A stretch of DNA of 15,250 nucleotides, taken from contig CAJVPJ010000873.1 in assembly GCA_910592205.1 (NCBI GenBank), positions 1-15,250 of the forward strand, given 5' to 3'. The notes under the pieces were generated by a model, which did not search any database, was not told where the DNA came from, and was given only the letters and a program-made list of their open reading frames with translations. The translations under genes and the position numbers were made by a program. Of this stretch, positions 9,343-15,250 are shown in pieces (position 1 is the stretch's first letter; every line of letters starts with the position of its first letter). This DNA is from Paraglomus occultum. Its lineage: Eukaryota > Glomeromycota > Glomeromycetes > Paraglomerales > Paraglomeraceae.

Positions 9343-9451
9343 ATATCCATGTTCTGACCAAATCGAAATCTGACCCAATTCGGAATCGGGTCGACCCAAA
9401 TCGAAATAAGCTCAGAATGATATTTCGATGTTGTCGCACAACTGTTGGACA
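9343..9451 (+). repeat. Hairpin-rich dispersed repeat, left copy
   Basis: Contains stacked GGGTC/GACCC motifs, including the perfect 10-bp palindrome gggtcgaccc at 9388-9397. The reverse complement of 12876-12968 aligns along the whole segment, sharing ttctgacc, tgacccaattcggaat, gacccaaatcg, ctcaga.tgatat and gcacaac.gt.ggaca. Likely a mobile-element terminus or a dispersed non-coding repeat. Confidence 0.7.
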
Positions 9452-9885
9452 GAACGAGGAGAATATATACTAATTACATATACACTTCTATGGGAAAATA
9501 AATACTAAAAAAATCGGGTTGATTGCGCCAGTGATGATGCTTCTTATAACACGTCGTTATTCTAAATGCATGAAGGCTTAAAAAATAATTACAGTTTAAT
9601 AATAATGAGAAGGTTAAAAGTTCAATAGTCGACTACTGGATCGTGTTTTAACTTTTGTTTTGTCATAATATTATAATAACTAGATCATAGCAAAAAGCGT
9701 TGCATTATCATCAACTAGAAAGACTGTCATTTTTAACAAGTATTCTATCGCAATATAGGAATAATGTTACCAAAAGATAGCAACATTAATTGGTACAATA
9801 AGACAATCCTTTTTTTCCCTGACTTTTTGTGACTACGACAGACTGAAATAAAATGATAGTATTATGTCGTTGAATGCTTGTTCGT

Positions 9886-10110
9886 TCACGCAGACGTATT
9901 CCACGAGAACTTCTTTATTTGCAAATGTATGGCATTTGATAATAATGCATTGATCTCACGCTTACAGTTTATTTTGCAATTAGGCAATATTATCTCATCG
10001 CAGAAAAATCTTATTTCCCGTTCCTCGGGAAAATTCGAAGTCTCATACTCTATTTCTACCGCGACGGTAACTGTTTGTAATGATATAATTTGAAATTCAT
10101 TGTTTCTACA
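9886..10110 (-). other. Coding-like open frame without ATG, 74 codons, unrecognised
   Basis: Minus frame closed by TGA at 9886-9888 and open up to 10110. It reads like a real protein segment with a mixed charged and hydrophobic pattern, for example VEIEYETSNFPEEREIRFF, CDEIILPNCKINCKREINAL and LSNAIHLQIKKFSWNTSA. There is no in-frame ATG, so it would be an internal or final exon or a relic. No family is recognised. It lies between the two inverted repeats and may be cargo of the same element. The overlapping plus-strand frame at 9878-10093 looks like its shadow. Confidence 0.35.
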
Positions 10111-10294
10111 TCATGGATGATTCTCTATTATTATGATTTTAGCGTCAAATTGTTCACAATAATAATAATTAGATATACTGTAATAATAAGGCTCTTCAAT
10201 GGTCGTGTGGTTGAATGTTAGTAATTTGATTACTTTTTTACTAGTTTTCAACGTTTAATTACGACTTTGACGTCAAGTGTAAGTCTGCTTTTAA

Positions 10295-10468
10295 TGGCTC
10301 AATTCTGGTCATAAAATTAGGATTGGAGCGGCTGGCGTTACTCCAGATGAAATCCTTTATATACGTGAAGAACTAATAAAAGTTTTCGAACAAATACGGA
10401 CCAATGGAATTGCAAAATTGTCGGAAAAATTTGAGCCCTTAGGCAATTATAGGACATGTATAATGTAG
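10295..10468 (+). other. Coding-like open frame, 57 codons, possible 3' exon relic
   Basis: Open from just after a TAA at 10292-10294 to TAG 10466-10468. Segments such as IGAAGVTPDEILYIREEL and IKVFEQIRTNGIAKLSEKF look protein-like and amphipathic. A splice acceptor is possible at AAATTAG|G (10320/10321), giving an exon from 10321 in this frame. No upstream exon was found and no family is recognised. Confidence 0.35.
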
Positions 10469-10828
10469 TTGATTGACTAGCTTGACCAGTTTTTGTCAAA
10501 CTTTTATTAACTCATTGACAAGATTTCCTTTAAGGACGTTTAAAGTTGTTCTTCACAATGGTCTGTAGTTGAAGTTTGAATTATAAAGCCATAAGAGGAA
10601 TGAGGGAAATGACAGAATAAATTTTACCTTGTGTTGATTTATATTTACACTGGAACTTAAGAAAAATTCTAATTCTCACTGCTGAAAACTTGTCATCCAA
10701 ATAATATAATTCAGAATCTAGTGACTTTAAGTAAAATTCCTTACATGTCGAAATACACAAGTACCTTTTTACGGATTATTCTGTTTAGTTTAGATTACAC
10801 TGACTAATTATTTATGATTAGAAGTGTA

Positions 10829-11429
10829 TTACTCATTATTATCATCGTCAAACATCTGTAGCGGTGCCAATAAAGGACACACTAAATTATCGTTATCATC
10901 ATGTTGTTGCAGCCGTAGCTCTTCCAACTATTCTAGTATTTGCAGTTGCCGCTGTAATAATTGCTGTATTTGTAAAAATTGTTCTTGTTGTAGTTGCGAT
11001 TGTTGTTGCAATCATCGTTGCAACTGCAGAACGTGCAATTAGTAGTTCTCGAAATTGCTATTGTTGCTTTTCTTGTTCTAGTTTCTGTTATTGCAGATGT
11101 TGGTGAAGCAGTTAGTTGTTGTGTGTGAGCAGGCTGATACTTGCTGTTGTAAACGTTAAACTTGCCGTTGCCGTTGTAGTTGCAAGACTCGCACTTGCAA
11201 GTCTGCTAATAACGCCGTTTTCTTTCAAGTCGCTTTTTCCGCCAAAAGTTTTGGTTGCCTTGTAGTGCTGTTTTGCAGTCTAATAAGTTTTAAACAAGGT
11301 ACTCAAAAATTAGCTCTTCGACAATACCAAATAGAAATGTAAATACGTACCGCCAAAATGTTGGTCGCTTTTAATCGAAGTCTTACGTCTGTTGCGTTGT
11401 TGGCGAAGTTTGTAAGGCCTATATTCCAT
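10829..11429 (-). pseudogene. Broken glutamine/arginine-rich protein gene
   Basis: Reading the minus strand, ATG at 11429 starts MEYRPYKLRQQRNRRKTSIK and reaches a good donor, GGCG|GTACGT. A 71-nt intron (11350-11280) ends in TTATTAG. The next exon continues in phase as NQNFWRKKRLERKRRY, then meets a stop. A different frame then carries LQVRVLQLQRQRQ, LQQQSQLQQEQFLQIQQLLQ, LEELRLQQQHDDNDNL and APLQMFDDDNNE, ending at TAA 10829-10831. In-frame stops at 10928, 11012 and 11039 break it. The picture is a basic N-terminus followed by a Gln/Leu-rich, probably coiled-coil tail built from CAA/CAG-type codons. Family not recognised. An alternative is a drifting CAA/TTG triplet repeat with no coding past. 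Confidence 0.45.
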
Positions 11430-12214
11430 TGTAGATGTACCTCACGCTTTTTTTACCTAGACTGTTAGTGTTTTCTAAATGTTAAGGAAGCCTCATAGGC
11501 TCCAGTCTGTATTGCTTCGAAATAATCTCGAGAAGAATCTGTCAACATGGTTAGTGTACGAGTTTTAGCTGTTGGGATATTTTTACGATGTTAGATGTGG
11601 GTGGTTATCGTTATTATAAGTAACACAGTCACAAATTATTCGCCAAATTGGGTGCGTGTGTGCTGGTCTACGCCACCACACCGCACAGCCACAACACAGC
11701 GCCAGTAATCACTAAATTATTATCAGGAAGAAAACACTCCGCTCCGATGCGATGTAGTCCTCGCTTGTGAACATAAAAGAATTATCTAATGGACGGACTA
11801 TTGAATTTAATTGTGTGGGCGAAATTTGCACGTTTACTATTAAATGGTTTACTTGTATCTGCTTTTTTGGTAAATTTGCTCAAGTATTGATTGATATCAA
11901 TGTATTATGGTTAAGCAGCTCTAGAGTCCACCTTAGCTGTGCTTAATACAGGACACACAAAATCAATGTATCATGGTTATTCAATCAATTGTTTCAATTA
12001 CGAGTATACATTTTTTTTTATAATAGTGTGCGATAATTTGATTTATACGACATGAATTCGCTCAGGTTGTGCTGTCAAAACGGGGCATTCTTGGTATAAT
12101 ATAATATTATTAATTATTAATTTAATAGTTATATTTATATACTAAACGTATTTAATATTTACATTTTTTTGTCTTTATTAATTAAACAATATAGTTGATC
12201 GTCTCGCTTATATT
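11430..12214. other. Intergenic, short repeats only
   Basis: No supported gene. A GC-richer patch lies at about 11650-11710. A near-perfect 18-bp direct repeat, atcaatgtattatggtta, is at 11896-11913 and again (one mismatch) at 11962-11979. Between the copies, ttaagcagct and agctgtgcttaa form imperfect inverted arms. From 12090 to 12190 the sequence is very AT-rich. Confidence 0.45.
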
Positions 12215-12499
12215 CTATTTTGTTAATTTAGATAATACTGTGATATTATTTGCATTGGAAATGACGATAGTATTCTGTGTGATAGCAAACAAGCAAATAG
12301 TGCGCTGTAGTTTCCACGAAATCTGTGTTATACCAAAAGCAAGTATGTAATATGCAAGATCAAAGAAATAAAGTTGACTGAGTTGAAATGCGAATTTCAA
12401 AACGTAAACCTGCAATACAAGTGATAGACTGATAACTTTTTTGTATATTGTTAAAAAGCGAGTAATCTCATTCTCTATAGATTTAGTTTGATCAGTCAT
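12215..12499 (-). other. Small hydrophobic ORF, 94 codons, doubtful
   Basis: ATG at 12499-12497 opens MTDQTKSIENEITRFL, then a hydrophobic stretch (VISLSLVLQVYVLKFAF) that could span a membrane. No domain is recognised and AT-rich DNA yields such frames by chance. It is divergent from the frame starting at 12508, only 8 bp apart, too close for two normal promoters. Probably not a gene. Confidence 0.15.
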
Positions 12500-12507
12500 G
12501 CATTTGT

Positions 12508-12762
12508 ATGCAAATTACACTTTCAAAAATGTTTGTCAATTGCATACGCGATCTGCGTGCTATTAGAAAAGCTATATTAAAATTAGATGCAGCATTAAAC
12601 TTTCAATATCGGCGCTCTACATGGACGACGTCTAGCTTTATTCCTATTAGCACTGTTAACGAGATATTTGTTTCTGGGATACCATCAGTCCACCATACTA
12701 ATACGCTACTTCAACCGCTTCTAAATCAGTTGTCTGATAAAGGCGTTCATGTAAGAGAGTGA
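12508..12762 (+). other. Coding-like ORF, 84 codons, unrecognised
   Basis: ATG at 12508; TGA at 12760-12762. The translation looks protein-like: IRDLRAIRKAILKLDAALNF, RRSTWTTSSFIPISTVNEIF and LLQPLLNQLSDKGVHV. No family is recognised. It sits just inside the right-hand inverted repeat, so it may be a terminal piece of a mobile-element gene. It could also be a final exon starting after an acceptor further downstream. Confidence 0.3.
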
Positions 12763-12875
12763 ATAGTATCTGCAGTCAACGTGTTATCGCAATGTTTAAA
12801 TCATTAGGAATAAACAATTTTTTACCATCATATTACTCTTAACATATAACCTGTTGTTTCCTGTTGTGCAGTATG

Positions 12876-12968
12876 TGTCCGACCGTTGTGCATCGATATC
12901 ACTCTGAGCGATTTGGGTCAACCCAATTCCGAATTGGGTCAAATTCCGATTTGGGTCAGAATATCCAT
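12876..12968 (-). repeat. Hairpin-rich dispersed repeat, right copy (inverted)
   Basis: Inverted counterpart of 9343-9451. It contains the 19-bp near-palindrome acccaattccgaattgggt (12921-12939) flanked by further gatttgggtca motifs, so a single strand could fold into nested hairpins. No target-site duplication is obvious at the outer edges of the pair. Confidence 0.7.
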
Positions 12969-13637
12969 ACATAGTAATATAAACATGAGCATCCATATTT
13001 GAAAGTATGGTTTTTTTTGTCAAAAAATAAAATTATTTGTTTTATTACTGCCATATGTTATTATTGTACAAAGCAATTCTCCAATTATTCTATAGTGAAA
13101 GAGGTAAAATCTGGTAAGTGGGTGTGAAAGTATCTATTGTCTAGAAATTGATGCCATAACGTATGTTTTTTTTTTTTGAAGTCTACGTATTGTAACTAGA
13201 AAAGTACTCAAGTATAATCAAACTTACATAATATCTCACAATTACTCCAGAGGACTAATATCTGCCTCTAATTTTCAATTTGTCTTTATTATAATCACGG
13301 CTAACTTTACTTAAAATTATATCTCCTATAAGCGTTAGAATAAATCAAATTATCCCGAAATGCTTACTTAACTAACTCGTAATTTTACATCACACTAGTT
13401 CATATTACGACCGACAACACAAAAGGCTTCTATCAATGCCATAAGGTTTGACTGACATTACAATCCACTTTTTCTGTCAAAAACCATAACTATACTCAGC
13501 ATTAGACGCGGCACAATCCCATCGTGCGTGTGTTAATACAAATTAGTTGGCGCTTATGACATCACTATGGATAATTATACGAGATAGACGCGTTTGTTTT
13601 GAAAGGTAATATGATTGCAGGTCGCATGATATTGTAC
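12969..13637. other. Intergenic, no supported gene
   Basis: AT-rich, with a run of T at about 13168-13177 and stops in all frames. I see no RNA gene, repeat array or coding-like frame. Confidence 0.5.
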
Positions 13638-13787
13638 TCAGGGGACAATCAACAGTTGCTGCAAAAAGGTTGGGTCGTCGTCATTATCGACATCACACAG
13701 ATTACCGTCAACTTTAACTCCTACGTGCGATTTCTCTTCCAACGTATCTTCCAAAGCATGTCGAAAAAGGTGAACAAAACGAGGCCT
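13638..13787 (-). other. Short acidic coding-like frame, 49 codons
   Basis: Minus frame between TGA codons at 13788-13790 and 13638-13640. It reads RPRFVHLFRHALEDTLEEK followed by VGVKVDGNLCDVDNDDDPTF and LQQLLIVP. The same frame continues above the first TGA as SNRPSIFARCL, as if a CGA had become TGA. No family is recognised; it may be an exon relic or chance. The 100-codon plus-strand frame at 13599-13901 looks less protein-like. Confidence 0.2.
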
Positions 13788-13901
13788 TCACAGACAACGA
13801 GCAAAAATCGAGGGGCGGTTAGATCATATCAGTTAAAGCACGTAATAACCGTGGGGTTTTTACATAGACGTGTGAAGAGACGGATTCCGAGGACGCCATA
13901 A

Positions 13902-15103
13902 CTATGAATTTGGTATCAGCGGCAGGGCAGAAGAAGCCGTTGTGAATGTGACATGCAGGTCAAAAATGTAGGTTAATTTAAAAAGCGGTACATAGTGACA
14001 AGGTTTCTACATTATATATAGCGAGATATTTAGTATATAGTGTATTTTAATACCTACATATAAAGTCATTGATACGTTTTTTATTCGATACAGTGATATG
14101 GATATCATGAACAAAATACAACCGCTTTTCGTGTACTTTGAATTTTATCTAGGAAAGAAATTTGTACAACTAATGAAAAGTTTTTGCTGTACCCTATTGG
14201 AGAATCGAAGATAAAGCCTCATGCTTTAAAAAAATAAAAAAAAACACACAAACAAATTATATAAAAAAACTTTAGAATTTTTTGTTTATTTTGGAAAAGA
14301 AAAGGGGTTTGCCTCAGTTATATATATTCGTGATACTTATTTAGTATTAGGTATTCAACAAAACATAATTGATTATTATTATATATTTCTTACATAGTTA
14401 TACTGTACGTTTCATTTCTTCCAGTCATTATTACTGTAAATGGGTAAATGTGTTTTGAAATTTGCAAATCAAGTGGTTTGTATCTTTTCCTTAAAGTAAT
14501 AATTATAAGGGTTGGGTTGGGTCTAATTACAACTACAACATTAATTTATCTGGTAAACAATAAAATTTTCTTCATAGCTCTCAACTCGTTACTTTTTAAT
14601 ACTAATACTGTAAATTTATTTACTGTAACACGGAATTTGGTCGACTTAGACTACTGTCCAATTTATCAATTTTTTTTTAAATAAAAGTTTAAGGCATTTG
14701 ACATATAAAGTACGCCCCTCACAACTTCAAACCTTCAACACTTCAGGCATATTGTATATTGTATTTGTTCTACTTTAAGATGACAATTTCATAATAAAAT
14801 GTTCTTCACTTTATTGTAAAAACAATAACAACTTTGACAAAACCCCATTATATTTTAGATATGAACTTAACATAGGACTATTGTTTCCATAGTATTAATA
14901 TATAATCAATTGCATGTGTAAACAGTTGTTGTACTTTACTAATGCATGTAACAGTAAGATTAACAAACATGTTCTAATTTATTATTATTAGATCATTTGT
15001 TCTGATGTTTTCTTATGCTAGCATGGTTTAATAAAATAATCTTTAATAACATGAAATTGCACTGATTTAACTATATATTTCTCATATAACACCAAAAAGC
15101 TAG
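13902..15103. other. Very AT-rich intergenic region, no supported gene
   Basis: Long A and T runs (for example 14228-14245) and many stops. The 78-codon plus-strand frame at 14448-14684 is low-complexity and hydrophobic and is judged to be chance. No tRNA-like or other RNA structure was recognised. Confidence 0.5.
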
Positions 15104-15105
15104 TA

Positions 15106-15250
15106 CAGTCGGACCCCGTTATAACGAAATGCGTTATACCGAATTTTTGTTATACCGAAGCAAGTGTTACTTTCCCTTTTTTTTTATATTTAAATTTGAT
15201 CGTTATTACGAATTTTAATAGTAAACCTCGTTATTCCGTTACCGAAGTTC
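15106..15250 (+). mobile_element. Terminal inverted repeat of a pogo/Tc1-mariner-type DNA transposon (element continues off the right edge)
   Basis: After a TA at 15104-15105, the sequence begins cagtcggaccccgttataac and carries repeated submotifs (gttataacgaa, gttataccgaa, gttattacgaa, gttattccgtt) up to the window end. A CAGT..-C-CGTTATAACG start next to TA is typical of pogo/Tigger-like elements, which insert at TA. No transposase coding is in view, so it could be a full element or a short non-autonomous copy. Confidence 0.6.

Noticed and set aside
10824-11106. Plus-strand Cys/Ser-rich frame and Ala/Val-rich frame that could be taken for a metallothionein-like or membrane protein
   Set aside because: Both arise from a TTG/TGT-type triplet pattern; the Gln-rich minus-strand reading with an intron and a basic exon explains the region better.
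13599-13901. 100-codon plus-strand ORF with a basic C-terminus
   Set aside because: It starts with TTG, has no recognisable domain, and the opposite strand reads more like protein over part of it.
14448-14684. 78-codon hydrophobic plus-strand ORF
   Set aside because: Low-complexity translation of very AT-rich DNA, ending in a poly-Phe run; no evidence of selection for coding.
1-15250. tRNA, rRNA, CRISPR array or bacterial operon signals
   Set aside because: No tRNA T-arm consensus with matching acceptor stem, no regularly spaced identical repeats, and the spliced genes indicate a eukaryotic nuclear sequence.

Overview
The window looks like AT-rich nuclear DNA from a fungus. The best match is an arbuscular mycorrhizal fungus of the Rhizophagus/Glomus type (Glomeromycotina). 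That call rests on gene content known to be massively expanded in those genomes: BTB-BACK-TLDc proteins, Sel1-repeat proteins and tyrosine-kinase-like protein kinases. Short GT-AG introns, degraded gene copies and a transposon end also fit. Species is inferred from family content, not proven.

Layout. Positions 1-513 (minus) hold the 5' half of a protein kinase gene that runs off the left edge and is broken by a frameshift in the glycine-rich loop. Positions 1308-3540 and 6731-8885 are two copies of one duplicated unit about 5.4 kb apart. Each has a related upstream region, a two-exon gene for a BTB-BACK-TLDc protein (1963-3478 and 7313-8824, 476 and 474 aa) and a short shared 3' flank. Between them, tail to tail with the first gene, 3510-4450 (minus) is a decayed Sel1-repeat gene with roughly 36-codon repeats full of stops and frameshifts.

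From 8.9 kb to the right edge no intact gene is visible. It holds relics. There is a pair of inverted, hairpin-rich repeats (9343-9451 and 12876-12968). Between them lie several coding-like open frames without good starts and a broken glutamine/arginine-rich gene with a plausible intron (10829-11429, minus). At the right edge, from 15106, is what looks like the terminal inverted repeat of a pogo/Tc1-mariner-type transposon.

The two BTB-BACK-TLDc genes are the only intact genes I can support. Their first exons (BTB) are almost identical. Their second exons (BACK, TLDc) differ at about 16% of amino acids, with many replacement changes. BTB-BACK proteins commonly act as dimeric adaptors that recruit targets to cullin-3 ubiquitin ligases, so the pattern suits a constant partner-binding module with a changing target module; that is inference. 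The kinase, Sel1 and BTB-TLDc remnants are neighbours from independently expanded families. Nothing shows that they form an operon-like system, and I found no clearly novel multi-gene system.
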